A stretch of 50,203 nt of DNA from JACKLD01 sp049297695 (GCA_049297695.1 JBAQUT010000046.1:1-50203), one strand, 5' to 3'; counted from the first letter of the stretch, positions 39,078 to 47,087 are shown. A program made the numbers and translations. Notes: generated by a model not told the origin, from the letters alone.

Positions 39078-39908
39078 TTAATAAACCTTTTTGCCTTTAG
39101 CACGGCGGATAATAAACTTACCGCTGGGCTTGCCGCGTTTACGGGTTTTACCACCCTTGGCGCATTTACCCCAAGGCGATACGGGGTGACGGTTACCACG
39201 GGTACGGCCACCAAGGGGGTGATCGACCGGGTTCATCACTTCACCTCGGACGGTTGGGCGGGTACCCATCCAGCGGGTACGGCCCGCTTTACCGATTTGC
39301 GTGTTCATGTGGTCGGGGTTGCTGACGGCACCCACGGTGGCCATGCACAGTTCGTGCACCAGGCGGAGTTCGCCGCTGGGCATACGAAGTTGGATGTACG
39401 AACCTTCTTTACCGGCAACCTGGATGCTGGAACCTGCGCTGCGGGCCATTTGGCCGCCTTTGCCGATTTTCAGCTCCACGTTGTGCACCACGGTACCCAC
39501 GGGAATGTTTTTCAAGGGCAACGCGTTGCCAGGGGCAACTTCGGCCTGGGGTCCGCTCATCACGGTGTCGCCAGCCTTCAAGCGTTGGGGGGCCAAAATG
39601 TAGTTTTGCTCGCCGTCTTTGTACTCAATGAGGGCAATGAAGCTGGTACGGTTGGGGTCGTATTCCAAACGCACAACCTTGGCGGGTACGCCGTGCTTGA
39701 TGCGCTTGAAGTCGATCAAACGGTAACGTTGGCGGTGACCGCCTCCGATATGGCGAGTGGTAATACGACCACTGTTGGCGCGACCACCGCTTTTACGGAG
39801 CTCGTCGGTCAATGTTTTAACCGGGCCGCCTTTGTAAAGCTCGCTACGGTCCACCGCAATCAGCATGCGGCGTCCTGGCGTGACGGGGTTGAAGGTTTTC
39901 AGTGCCAT
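39078..39908 (-). CDS. rplB: Ribosomal protein L2
   Basis: Needed for subunit association and peptidyl transfer. MALKTFNPVTPGRRMLIAVD, GGRANSGRITTRHIGGGHRQ, AGSSIQVAGKEGSYIQLRMP and the active-centre loop VMNPVDHPLGGRTRGNRHPV are present; 276 residues. The ATG at 39908 has AAGGAG before it; a TTG three codons upstream is not needed. Confidence 0.98.
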   Translation of the reverse strand: MALKTFNPVTPGRRMLIAVDRSELYKGGPVKTLTDELRKSGGRANSGRITTRHIGGGHRQRYRLIDFKRIKHGVPAKVVRLEYDPNRTSFIALIEYKDGEQNYILAPQRLKAGDTVMSGPQAEVAPGNALPLKNIPVGTVVHNVELKIGKGGQMARSAGSSIQVAGKEGSYIQLRMPSGELRLVHELCMATVGAVSNPDHMNTQIGKAGRTRWMGTRPTVRGEVMNPVDHPLGGRTRGNRHPVSPWGKCAKGGKTRKRGKPSGKFIIRRAKGKKVY

Positions 39909-39927
39909 GGTTTGCAATCTCCTTCCG

Positions 39928-40260
39928 TTACTTCACGCCTGCCATCAGATCGACTGATTGGCCAGCTTTGAGTTTGATGAATGCCTTTTTCACGTCGCTG
40001 CGGAACACGCGGCGGCCTTTGGGGGCTTTGGTTTTGCCTTTTTGAACTTGGGTGTTCACGGCTTCCACTTCCACGCCGTACAGCACTTCAACCGCGTTGC
40101 GGATGTCGGGCTTGGTGGCATCGTTGGAAACCACGAACGACAACCAGTTGCCGGCTTCGGCCATGCGGGTTGTTTTTTCGGTGACCAACGGTTTGATGAG
40201 GATGGTCAGGGCCTTTTCGCTCATCATGGGTTTCAGTTTGGGGCGGTAACGGGCTACCAT
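39928..40260 (-). CDS. rplW: Ribosomal protein L23
   Basis: The docking site for trigger factor and SRP at the tunnel exit. ILIKPLVTEKTTRMAEAGNW, DIRNAVEVLYGVEVEAVNTQ and KGKTKAPKGRRVFRSDVKKA are typical; 110 residues including ~15 extra at the N terminus. AAGGAGG 9 nt upstream supports the first ATG. It follows rplD by 3 nt. Confidence 0.98.
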   Translation of the reverse strand: MVARYRPKLKPMMSEKALTILIKPLVTEKTTRMAEAGNWLSFVVSNDATKPDIRNAVEVLYGVEVEAVNTQVQKGKTKAPKGRRVFRSDVKKAFIKLKAGQSVDLMAGVK

Positions 40261-40263
40261 GGG

Positions 40264-41001
40264 TTAGGCCTCCTTCTTAGCTTTGGTGGCTTTCGCCTTG
40301 GGTTCAGCCTTCGCCTTAGGTTCGGCTTTGGCTTTAGCAGCTTTGGCGGGCTTTTCACCAGCTTCGGCTTTGCCGGCGCGGGCGGAGACCAAACGGGCTT
40401 CCAGCATTTTCACGGCATTTTCGGTGATGACCAGCTTGGGCGCGTGCAAAATATCGTACACGTTGGCGCCTTCGGTGGGCAAAACCTTAATGAGAGGCAA
40501 GTTGCGGCTGGCTTTGTCAAAGTTGGCGTCCAGCGCGTCCACAATAAAGGTGGCGTGCAGGGCGTTCAGCTTTTCCAGCTTGCTGGCCAAGTCTTTCGTT
40601 TTATGGGTTTTCAAGGCGGCTTCGCTGATGATGATCAGGTCTTTGGTTTCAGCTTTGCTGCTGAAGGCCGACTTGAGCGCCGCTTGACGGGTGCTCTTGG
40701 TCAGGTTGTGGCTAAAATCACGTCCACGAGGACCAAACACCACGCCACCACCCACAAACAAGCTGGGGGTACGGGCACCGTGGCGGGCGCCACCGGTACC
40801 TTTTTGGCGGTACATTTTTTTCTTCGTGCGGTTAATCTCGCCACGGGTTTTGGTGTGGGCGGTACCGGCGCGCTGGGCGGCCAGTTGGTAGTTCACCATA
40901 CGGGCCAACAAGTCTTTCCGGACTGCACGACCAAACACGTCGGCCGAAAGCTCAATGCTTCCTGTCTTGGTGCCATCGAGGGATACGATATCAAAATTCA
41001 T
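40264..41001 (-). CDS. rplD: Ribosomal protein L4 with Lys/Ala/Glu-rich tail
   Basis: Lines the tunnel, and in enterobacteria autoregulates the S10 operon. AHTKTRGEINRTKKKMYRQK, GTGGARHGARTPSLFVGGGV and FGPRGRDFSHNLTKSTRQAA are diagnostic. 245 residues against ~205; the last ~38 residues repeat PKAKAEPKAKATKAKKEA-type sequence. Confidence 0.97.
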   Translation of the reverse strand: MNFDIVSLDGTKTGSIELSADVFGRAVRKDLLARMVNYQLAAQRAGTAHTKTRGEINRTKKKMYRQKGTGGARHGARTPSLFVGGGVVFGPRGRDFSHNLTKSTRQAALKSAFSSKAETKDLIIISEAALKTHKTKDLASKLEKLNALHATFIVDALDANFDKASRNLPLIKVLPTEGANVYDILHAPKLVITENAVKMLEARLVSARAGKAEAGEKPAKAAKAKAEPKAKAEPKAKATKAKKEA

Positions 41002-41013
41002 GTTCTTTCTCCC

Positions 41014-41697
41014 TTACTTGGCCGTCTTGGCTTTAATGGCATCACGTACCATCACCAAGCTGCCTTTGTTACCGGGCACGCTGCCCTTCACCATAATCAC
41101 CGAAAGTTCGGCATCCACGCCCACCACTTCCAGGTTTTGGGTGGTGACGTTTTCAACGCCCAAGTGTCCGGCCATTTTTTTGTTTTTGAACACCTTACCG
41201 GGATCTTGGCGTGAACCGGTGGACCCGTGAATCCGGTGGCTGAGCGAGTTACCGTGGCTGGCACGGCCGCTGGAGAAGTTCCAACGTTTGATAACACCCG
41301 CAAACCCGCGGCCCTTGGTAATACCGCTTACGTCTACCATTTGACCAGCGGTGAAGTAGTCGGCGGTCAAGGCAGTGCCCACGGCTGGCAAATCGCCTTC
41401 CATGCGGAACTCGGCCAAAACCTTTTTAGCTTCCACGCCCGCTTTGCGGAAGTGGCCAGCCACAGGCTTGGAAAGACGTTGAGCCTTTTGGGCAAACGCA
41501 CCCACCTGAATGGCGGTGTAACCGTTTTTCTCTTTGGTGCGGTGGGCCACCACTTGCAAGTTATCCACTTGCAGCACGGTGACGGGGATTTGCTGACCTT
41601 TGTCGTTAAACACGCGGGTCATGCCGATTTTTTTGGCCAGCAAGCCAGCGCGGCTGGGGTACTTGGTGGCGCGTTGGGTGGCAGGAGCTTGTTTCAT
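41014..41697 (-). CDS. rplC: Ribosomal protein L3
   Basis: An assembly initiator near the peptidyl transferase centre. GLLAKKIGMTRVFNDKGQQI, KGRGFAGVIKRWNFSSGRAS and HGNSLSHRIHGSTGSRQDPG match the family, including the glutamine that is methylated in enterobacteria. 227 residues. Confidence 0.98.
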   Translation of the reverse strand: MKQAPATQRATKYPSRAGLLAKKIGMTRVFNDKGQQIPVTVLQVDNLQVVAHRTKEKNGYTAIQVGAFAQKAQRLSKPVAGHFRKAGVEAKKVLAEFRMEGDLPAVGTALTADYFTAGQMVDVSGITKGRGFAGVIKRWNFSSGRASHGNSLSHRIHGSTGSRQDPGKVFKNKKMAGHLGVENVTTQNLEVVGVDAELSVIMVKGSVPGNKGSLVMVRDAIKAKTAK

Positions 41698-41712
41698 GAT
41701 TGTTCTCCCTCC

Positions 41713-42024
41713 TTACAGCTTAATCTGCACGTCAACGCCAGCAGCCAGGTCCAGCTTCATCAGCGCATCAATGGTTTGGGGGGTGGGGTCTACAATCTTC
41801 ATCATCCGTTTGTGGGTGCGGATTTCAAAGTGTTCGCGGCTTTTTTTGTCCACGTGGGGGCTGCGGTTCAAGCAAAAACGTTCAATGTTGGTGGGCAATG
41901 GAATGGGGCCCTTCACCTTGGCGCCGGTGCGCTTGGCGGTGTCTTCAATTTCCTTCGTGGCTTTGTCCAGCATGCGGTGGTCAAAGCTTTTCAGCCGGAT
42001 GGTGATGTTTTGCGTGGTATCCAT
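41713..42024 (-). CDS. rpsJ: Ribosomal protein S10 (NusE)
   Basis: Head protein of the small subunit and, as NusE, partner of NusB in antitermination. ITIRLKSFDHRMLDKATKEI, GPIPLPTNIERFCLNRSPHV and HKRMMKIVDPTPQTIDALMK are diagnostic; 103 residues. The ATG at 42024 has AGGAGA before it; the 32-codon upstream extension is leader sequence. It is the first gene of the S10 operon here. The str-operon genes tuf and fusA that usually precede it are not adjacent. Confidence 0.98.
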   Translation of the reverse strand: MDTTQNITIRLKSFDHRMLDKATKEIEDTAKRTGAKVKGPIPLPTNIERFCLNRSPHVDKKSREHFEIRTHKRMMKIVDPTPQTIDALMKLDLAAGVDVQIKL

Positions 42025-42221
42025 CGCAACGTCTCCTGTTAGGGGCTTGCCTGTTCCAGCAGGCAGAGGCACCGGTTCATACACAAAACCGACCCGCGGC
42101 CATCTGCGGTGTCGGCCCATACCCCATAAAGCTGGCTTTTTCGGGGTAAAATCCTGTTCGCAAGCGCCATTTGAAGGGCACCTGATGGGCGGGGTATAGG
42201 GGTGTTTGCTAGGTGTGTCAA
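42025..42221 (-). promoter_or_regulatory. S10 operon promoter and structured 5' leader
   Basis: On the minus strand TTGACA (42221-42216), 17 nt and TATACC (42198-42193) form a strong promoter with a start near 42186. The ~160-nt leader can form three hairpins: TACCCC...GGGGTA (about 42146-42118), CCGACaCCGC...GCGGgtCGG (about 42116-42089) and TGCCTG...CAGGCA (about 42065-42048). In gammaproteobacteria L4 binds a structured S10 leader; a similar role here is inference. Confidence 0.6.
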
Positions 42222-42249
42222 GGGGTTTTTTGGGTTTATTCGTTTAATC

Positions 42250-42277
42250 TTGCAAAAGGGCTTGCGCGCGCTATATA
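42250..42277 (+). promoter_or_regulatory. Promoter of the large Pro/His-rich gene
   Basis: TTGCAA (42250-42255), 16 nt, TATATA (42272-42277), with a second TATACA just downstream. It is divergent from the S10 promoter. Confidence 0.45.
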
Positions 42278-42315
42278 GAGGGTATACAAAGACCAACAGG
42301 ATGGGGATACGTGCG

Positions 42316-44079
42316 ATGACCAACCAACACCCAACACCGGGACAACCCAGCGTTACTGCTGCTATGCGAGACGCTATTAATAACCCTAAATATACACGGG
42401 AGAGACGGACGATGAATATGAATCCATTTAAAAACTTGAAGTCCCGTCGGGCAGGGCCCTTTGCAAATTTTTTGTGTGAGGCAACCAATATATTTATTGC
42501 TGCTTCCAGTGCTACTTATATTTCAGTCCTTATTTCTGAACACCCATCTTATAAACATAAAACGTTACAACCTGTAACTCCATCATCTGGTCCTGTGGTG
42601 GCAGGATCATCTTCAAAACCAGATGTCCGTATCGTCAACCCAACAAACCCCCTTTCTGAAACCTACCGTCACCGCGATATATGCCATGAAGTTATTACAA
42701 ACAATGAAAGAACCGAACCTTTTACCCATGGCTGTGCCCGTGTGCCTACTCCTGTGTATTTGCCTCGCACGTTTACGCCTGACACTTACAAGGCGGTTGC
42801 CATTGCACGTACCCCTCATGACCCTTCCACCAGTTACGAGAACGGTGGCGTGCGTTACATGATGTCAACCGAAGCGTGCAAGGCCGAACTGAAGCCAACA
42901 CCCAACATGACCTGCCAAGAACAAGTTATTACCATTAATGGGAAAGATGTGACATTTGTTACCTTGAAACCTGCTGTTGTTGCACCCGTTGCAACCCCCA
43001 GACCCACCGTGGCGGTGAAGGCCGATACCATGCCATCCCCTTCCCCAGCCGTTGTGAACAAAGACCCACAGCTCAAGGTATGGCACACCACCACCCAGCC
43101 CGAACCTGTGGCACGTACTTTTGCACAACGGGGCCAATGCCATACCTACCTGCTCACCCAACCCACCACGCCCGAAGCTATGCTGGGGTGCTACCAAACA
43201 GCTGGGCGTAGCTCGCCGTTCGGCATCATCCGTATGGCCGATGTAAACCCAGGGAATCCCGTCATCCCCGAACTGAGCTTTGTGGAAGATGGTAAGGTGT
43301 ACTATGCCACTCCCCGTTTGTGCATGCAGGCTTCGGGAGACCAGCCTGAGTTTACCAACATGTCGCCTGAATATTATTTAAAATGCGAAGGTTATCCTTA
43401 CAACAACCCTGTTAGCGGAGTGCATGCCACGGTGTACAGCCCCGTATCTTTGCGTGTGAACCAACCCGTACCGCCCCCTGCCCCTCTTTACAATGACTCC
43501 TATTATGGTGGCAGCGGTGGGAGTACCTCTGGTGGGCGGAGTTGGAGCTATGAATCTGGCCACAGCGCTGGCACCTACTGGCCTTGGGCTGTGAAGCGGG
43601 AAAAGGTTGCGGTACGCCGCACTCATCCTCACCACCGCAGCAACCACGTGGACTGGCATGTGAAGCGCGATACCCCCACCAACCCCGACCGCCCCGGCTA
43701 TCCCGGCTATCCCGAACGCAAAAGCGGTACGGTAACAGTAACCCCCAACACGCTCATTAAGCCTTCAGGGAATGACCGCCCGCAGTATAATGGCACCACG
43801 GTGACGATTACCCCGAACCACCAGCCTACTCACCCACACAACGGCCAACCCCGTTACCGTGGTCAAGGCCATGGCGGCGTGATGGTAACCCCACGTGGTC
43901 ACAATGGTACGGCCAATAGTCCTGTGGGCGGGCATGGTAGCTTCCGTGGCCCTAGCAGCAAGCCTTCTGTGCAGCACCAGCCGCGTTCCGCAACGCCTCC
44001 TGCCGCCGTTGTGCGGGCGGCGCCTTCGGCTCCCCCAGCCCCACCCGCACCACGGGGCGGTGGTGATAGACGCCGCTAA
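42316..44079 (+). CDS. Large membrane-anchored Pro/His/Gly-rich protein, unknown function
   Basis: I do not recognise this ~587-residue protein. An N-terminal hydrophobic segment (FANFLCEATNIFIAASSATY) suggests a membrane anchor or signal. The middle region has cysteines in repeated contexts (RHRDICHEV, HGCARVPTPVY, STEACKAEL, NMTCQEQV, QCHTYLL, LGCYQTAG, RLCMQASG, YLKCEGYP), which suggests disulfide-bonded modules outside the cytoplasm. The last ~190 residues are Pro/Gly/His/Arg-rich and repetitive (YPGYPERKSG, TVTVTPN, TVTITPNHQPTHPHNGQ). The start is uncertain: ATG 42301, 42316 (AGGATGGGG upstream) or 42412 (GGGAG upstream) are all possible. A terminator follows. It separates rpsJ from fusA. 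Confidence 0.75.
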   Translation: MTNQHPTPGQPSVTAAMRDAINNPKYTRERRTMNMNPFKNLKSRRAGPFANFLCEATNIFIAASSATYISVLISEHPSYKHKTLQPVTPSSGPVVAGSSSKPDVRIVNPTNPLSETYRHRDICHEVITNNERTEPFTHGCARVPTPVYLPRTFTPDTYKAVAIARTPHDPSTSYENGGVRYMMSTEACKAELKPTPNMTCQEQVITINGKDVTFVTLKPAVVAPVATPRPTVAVKADTMPSPSPAVVNKDPQLKVWHTTTQPEPVARTFAQRGQCHTYLLTQPTTPEAMLGCYQTAGRSSPFGIIRMADVNPGNPVIPELSFVEDGKVYYATPRLCMQASGDQPEFTNMSPEYYLKCEGYPYNNPVSGVHATVYSPVSLRVNQPVPPPAPLYNDSYYGGSGGSTSGGRSWSYESGHSAGTYWPWAVKREKVAVRRTHPHHRSNHVDWHVKRDTPTNPDRPGYPGYPERKSGTVTVTPNTLIKPSGNDRPQYNGTTVTITPNHQPTHPHNGQPRYRGQGHGGVMVTPRGHNGTANSPVGGHGSFRGPSSKPSVQHQPRSATPPAAVVRAAPSAPPAPPAPRGGGDRRR

Positions 44080-44082
44080 CAC

Positions 44083-44108
44083 AAAAGCCCCCAGATGGGG
44101 GCTTTTTT
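44083..44108. terminator. Bidirectional terminator
   Basis: AAAAGCCCCC (44083-44092), loop AGAT and GGGGGCTTTT (44097-44106) with flanking T and A runs serve the convergent genes on both sides. Confidence 0.88.
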
Positions 44109-44121
44109 AACCGTACAACGC

Positions 44122-44346
44122 TTACTTGGCGTCGTGGCCTTCATGGGCGTGGTCATCGCCATGGGCTTCTTCGGCGTGGGCTTCGGTGGCGGATACGGCA
44201 GCGGTACCGGATACTTCGGCAGCGGCTTCGGCTTTCACTTCTACGGCTTCAGCCTTGGTGGAGGCTTCGTAGGCCTTCACAGTTTCGCTGGCCATGGCGG
44301 GCACGGCTACGGTGGCAAGGGCGAGGGCGAGCATCAGTTTGGTCAT
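44122..44346 (-). CDS. Small periplasmic Ala/Glu-rich protein with His/Asp metal-binding-like tail
   Basis: The 74-residue precursor has a clear signal peptide (MTKLMLALALATVAVPAMA, cleavage after AMA). The mature peptide is rich in Ala and Glu and ends HAEEAHGDDHAHEGHDAK. Clustered His and Asp at the end suggest metal binding (nickel, copper or zinc), but this is inference. AAGGAAT precedes the ATG at 44346; the 24 codons upstream in the open frame are excluded because they precede a perfect signal peptide. It is divergent from a two-component system, which could regulate it. Confidence 0.75.
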   Translation of the reverse strand: MTKLMLALALATVAVPAMASETVKAYEASTKAEAVEVKAEAAAEVSGTAAVSATEAHAEEAHGDDHAHEGHDAK

Positions 44347-44365
44347 GGTGTTATTCCTTTTTTGG

Positions 44366-44542
44366 GTTACCCGTTTCCGTAACAAGGTCGCAAAGGAAAC
44401 GGAAGAGCGACACCGCATTCATGCCCCTACTTGGTGTAAGGGTAAAGGGGGGTGCCCACGCTTGCGGCGCACATTGCGCGCACGTGTAAGAAACGGGTAA
44501 GCGCCACCCTTGCGGGGTGGGGGGCAGGCTTGTAAGCTTACA
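44366..44542. promoter_or_regulatory. Candidate operator sites between the His-rich gene and the response regulator
   Basis: GTTAC-N8-GTAAC lies at 44366-44383, near the His-rich gene. GTAAG (44486-44490) and GTAAG (44497-44501) are spaced 11 bp apart as direct repeats, the spacing typical of OmpR-family sites. TTACCCGTTTC (44367-44377) and GAAACGGGTAA (44490-44500) are perfect inverses of each other. A 12-bp palindrome TGTAAGCTTACA (44531-44542) lies 21 nt before the regulator ATG. Together they suggest that the response regulator controls both divergent genes. Confidence 0.45.
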
Positions 44543-44563
44543 TACGCAACGAAAGGCAAACCC

Positions 44564-45238
44564 ATGAAAATATTGGTAGTGGAAGACGAGAAGGCTTTGG
44601 CAGGGCTGATTGAGCAAACCCTGCAAAAAAACGGTTACGGCGTAACCCTTGCTGGGAGCATCGCCGAAGCCCGCGCCAAGCTGGTGATGCCCTTTGAGGC
44701 CATTATTTGCGACAGGCGCCTGCCCGATGGCGACGGGCTGGATTTGGTAACCGAACTCCGCGCCGCCAACACCAGCACCCCCATTTTGATGCTGACCGCC
44801 ATGGGCCTGCCGCAGGAGCGCGTGAAAGGGCTGGATGCGGGGGCCGACGATTATTTGCCCAAACCGTTCAGTTTGTACGAGTTGCAGGCACGCCTCCGTG
44901 CCCTCCTCCGCCGCAGCGGCGGGCCGCAGGGCATGCAGCTAAGCAGCGGGAACGTAACGCTGGACACTCTGCACGGCACCGTGCAAGTGGCTGGAAAGAC
45001 TGTTCCTATGGGCAAGCGGGAGCTTGGTTTGCTGACCGAGCTGATGCGCCGCACCGGCCAAGTGGTGAGCAAAGAATTGCTGGAGCACGGGGCACCGGCC
45101 GGTGGCCGCAACGCGCTGGAAGTAGCCCTGCACCGCCTGCGCAAAAATCTGGCCGACCATGGCGCCGACATTGAGATTGGCACCGTACGCGGGGTGGGGT
45201 ATTGGATTGTGGATGAAGGCGCTGGCAAGGCCAGCTAG
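44564..45238 (+). CDS. OmpR-family response regulator
   Basis: The DNA-binding half of a two-component system. Receiver domain: MKILVVEDEKALAGLIEQT with the acidic pair, phospho-acceptor Asp in IICDRRLPDGDG (near residue 51), then LMLTAMG and the lysine in DYLPKPFS. The C-terminal winged helix includes LGLLTELMRRTGQVVSKELL, a recognition helix ALEVALHRLRKNLAD and IGTVRGVGYWI. 224 residues. The ATG at 44564 has AAAGGC before it; upstream in-frame codons are not family-like. It resembles the QseB/PmrA branch. The partner kinase follows after 129 bp. Confidence 0.95.
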   Translation: MKILVVEDEKALAGLIEQTLQKNGYGVTLAGSIAEARAKLVMPFEAIICDRRLPDGDGLDLVTELRAANTSTPILMLTAMGLPQERVKGLDAGADDYLPKPFSLYELQARLRALLRRSGGPQGMQLSSGNVTLDTLHGTVQVAGKTVPMGKRELGLLTELMRRTGQVVSKELLEHGAPAGGRNALEVALHRLRKNLADHGADIEIGTVRGVGYWIVDEGAGKAS

Positions 45239-45240
45239 CA

Positions 45241-45366
45241 TATTGGTATGTTGGTATGGTAGTATGTTCGGAAAGAAAGTTGGATATATGCCCCTACACC
45301 ATCTCATCCACTCTACACATCCTTGTTTCTTAACATACCAACCTACAAACATACCAACATACTCAT
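45241..45366. repeat. Imperfect inverted repeats of TTGGTATG units between regulator and kinase
   Basis: TATTGGTATGTTGGTATGG (about 45241-45259) and the complementary AACATACCAACCTACAAACA, then TACCAACATAC (45336-45366), flank about 65 nt. The arms could form a long hairpin just before the kinase ATG. The units are tandem 8-mers (TTGGTATG). Confidence 0.7.
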
Positions 45367-45367
45367 A

Positions 45368-46738
45368 ATGGAACGCTCCCTTCTCCTCCGCCTCACCTTC
45401 CGCTTGGGCCTTGTGCTGGCGTTGGTGTGTGCGGGGATGGTGTGGTTGTTCAACAACACGTTGGATGAAGTGGGCGACAGGGCGCAGGACGAAATGTTAC
45501 GGCGTCAAGCGGCAGAATTGCTGGGGTATTTGCAAATCTCCAGCACCGGCGAAGCCAGCTTTACCGTGCCTCAAGAGGTAGCCACCACCTACCGCGCGCG
45601 GGATAACGGCTTTGTGTTTGTTTTGCACGATGGCCAAGGCGGTATTATAGCCCGCAGCCACCCCTTGGCCGTGGCCATGCTGCGCACGGGGCTGGTGGCC
45701 GTACCCAAAACCACCTACATGGATACCAAGGCCACCGACGGGAAAGAATCCAGCATGTTCATGCTGGTGCGGCCTGTGCCAACGCCTAAGGGCATGCGCT
45801 ACCTCACTGTAGGGCAATCGCGCACCATTGACGATGTTCTGCTGCAAGCCGCCAGCCGTGATGCCACCCAGCACTTGATGATTTGGCTGTTGCCCGCGTT
45901 TGTGCTGGTGCTCATCACCATCGCCATGAGTGTGGGCGAGGCCTTGCGCCCCTTGCGGCGCTTGAGCGAGGATGTGAAAGCCATTGGCCCCCACAACCCC
46001 GACCAAAAGCTTTTAACGACCGAAGTACCGTACGAGGTAAAACCTTTGGTGGAGGCGGTAAACGGGCTTTTAAGCCAGCTTGGGCGGGCGCTGACGGCCC
46101 AACAACAACTTTCCGCCGATGCCGCCCACCAGCTAAAAACCCCTTTGGCCATTATGCAAGCCCGTTTGGAATTGCTAGACAAACTGCCCGGCCGCGATGA
46201 TTTGGTGAACGATGTGCAGCGCATGAACCGCATGGTGGGCCAAATGCTGCACTACGCCCAACTGATGCAAACCGACACCGCCCTGCAACCTACCGACCTG
46301 ACCGCCTTGGCGCGGGATGTGGTGGCCCGCCTAGCCCCCCTGGCCCACGGCCGCAAAGTGAAGTTGGAGGTGGAAGCCCCTGCCCTGCCCGTGATGGTGA
46401 AAGCCAACGCTTTGCTGGCAGGGGAAGCGTTGCAAAACCTGGTGGATAATGCCATCCAACACAGCCCCAAAGGCAGCGCGGTGGAGGTAGAAATTACCTT
46501 GGATGGTGTAGTTGACGTGGCCGACCGCGGCCCCGGCGTGCCTGCCACCGAGCGCGACCGCGTATTCAGCCGTTTTTGGCAGGGGGAAGGCCGCAACGAG
46601 AAATATGGCAACGGCAGCGGCCTCGGGCTTGCCATTGTGGCCGAAATTATGCGCCAGCACGGGGGCAAAGCCCAATTAAGCGAGCGCAAAGGCGGCGGCA
46701 GCGTGTTCAGCCTCACGTTTGTAAAAACTAAGCTTTAG
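45368..46738 (+). CDS. Sensor histidine kinase
   Basis: The membrane sensor that should phosphorylate the adjacent regulator. 456 residues: a membrane segment at about 10-30 (LGLVLALVCAGMVWLF), a periplasmic sensor domain of ~130 residues, a second membrane segment (LMIWLLPAFVLVLITIAMSV), HAMP (EALRPLRRLSEDVKAI), H-box ADAAHQLKTPLAIMQ, N-box NLVDNAIQHSP, and G boxes VADRGPGVP and GSGLGLAIV. I chose the ATG at 45368, right before a basic signal-anchor; upstream codons are repeat sequence. No clear Shine-Dalgarno is seen. Confidence 0.95.
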   Translation: MERSLLLRLTFRLGLVLALVCAGMVWLFNNTLDEVGDRAQDEMLRRQAAELLGYLQISSTGEASFTVPQEVATTYRARDNGFVFVLHDGQGGIIARSHPLAVAMLRTGLVAVPKTTYMDTKATDGKESSMFMLVRPVPTPKGMRYLTVGQSRTIDDVLLQAASRDATQHLMIWLLPAFVLVLITIAMSVGEALRPLRRLSEDVKAIGPHNPDQKLLTTEVPYEVKPLVEAVNGLLSQLGRALTAQQQLSADAAHQLKTPLAIMQARLELLDKLPGRDDLVNDVQRMNRMVGQMLHYAQLMQTDTALQPTDLTALARDVVARLAPLAHGRKVKLEVEAPALPVMVKANALLAGEALQNLVDNAIQHSPKGSAVEVEITLDGVVDVADRGPGVPATERDRVFSRFWQGEGRNEKYGNGSGLGLAIVAEIMRQHGGKAQLSERKGGGSVFSLTFVKTKL

Positions 46739-46774
46739 GCTTGTTTTCTGAAAAATTTGTCCCATTTTCTAGGT

Positions 46775-47062
46775 ATGTTCCGCAACTTTGCCCGTGCCGC
46801 CAGCGTGTTGATTCCTTTGATGGTTCCTAGCTGTACAGCTAAGGGCCAAGATATTCCTCCCCACGTTTGCCCCGAGATTTTACGGCAAGGGAAGCTTTTG
46901 CTGGATTTTACCAACCCTAAGACCTTTGACCCCAAACGTTTGCAGGGTCAGTTGGATATGCTGGAGATGTTGGATATTTGCCCTTCCGAAATGGAGGAAC
47001 TTCAAAAACTGCTGGACGACGCCCGCAAGCACGATACTCCCACCCAACGCGGGCACGGATAA
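46775..47062 (+). CDS. Small exported protein, probable lipoprotein, unknown function
   Basis: I do not recognise this 95-residue protein. It starts MFRNFARAASVLIPLMVPSC, a basic then hydrophobic stretch ending in a possible lipobox (MVPSC). The mature part is Leu/Asp-rich and helical, with two more cysteines (HVCPEIL, DICPSEMEELQ) that could form a disulfide. The start is the ATG at 46775; a TTG six codons upstream is weaker. TTGTTT and a weak -10 lie 5 nt from the ATG, again a near-leaderless layout. It follows the kinase by 36 bp. Confidence 0.65.
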   Translation: MFRNFARAASVLIPLMVPSCTAKGQDIPPHVCPEILRQGKLLLDFTNPKTFDPKRLQGQLDMLEMLDICPSEMEELQKLLDDARKHDTPTQRGHG

Positions 47063-47064
47063 GC

Positions 47065-47087
47065 AAAACCGCCTGAAGGCGGTTTTT
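47065..47087. terminator. Terminator between the small lipoprotein gene and fusA
   Basis: AAAACCGCC (47065-47073), loop TGAA, GGCGGTTTT (47078-47086) then T. It lies between convergent stops and can serve both. Confidence 0.85.

Noticed and set aside
38709..39971. 420-codon plus-strand frame across rpsS and rplB
   Set aside because: Antisense of conserved ribosomal genes.
42025..42120. 32-codon N-terminal extension of S10
   Set aside because: It lies in the hairpin-rich leader, and a strong Shine-Dalgarno serves the ATG at 42024.
42202..42315. Longer N terminus for the large Pro/His-rich protein
   Set aside because: The extension covers its own promoter (42250-42277).
45323..45367. 15-codon N-terminal extension of the histidine kinase
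   Set aside because: It translates the TTGGTATG-type repeat; the signal-anchor begins at 45368.
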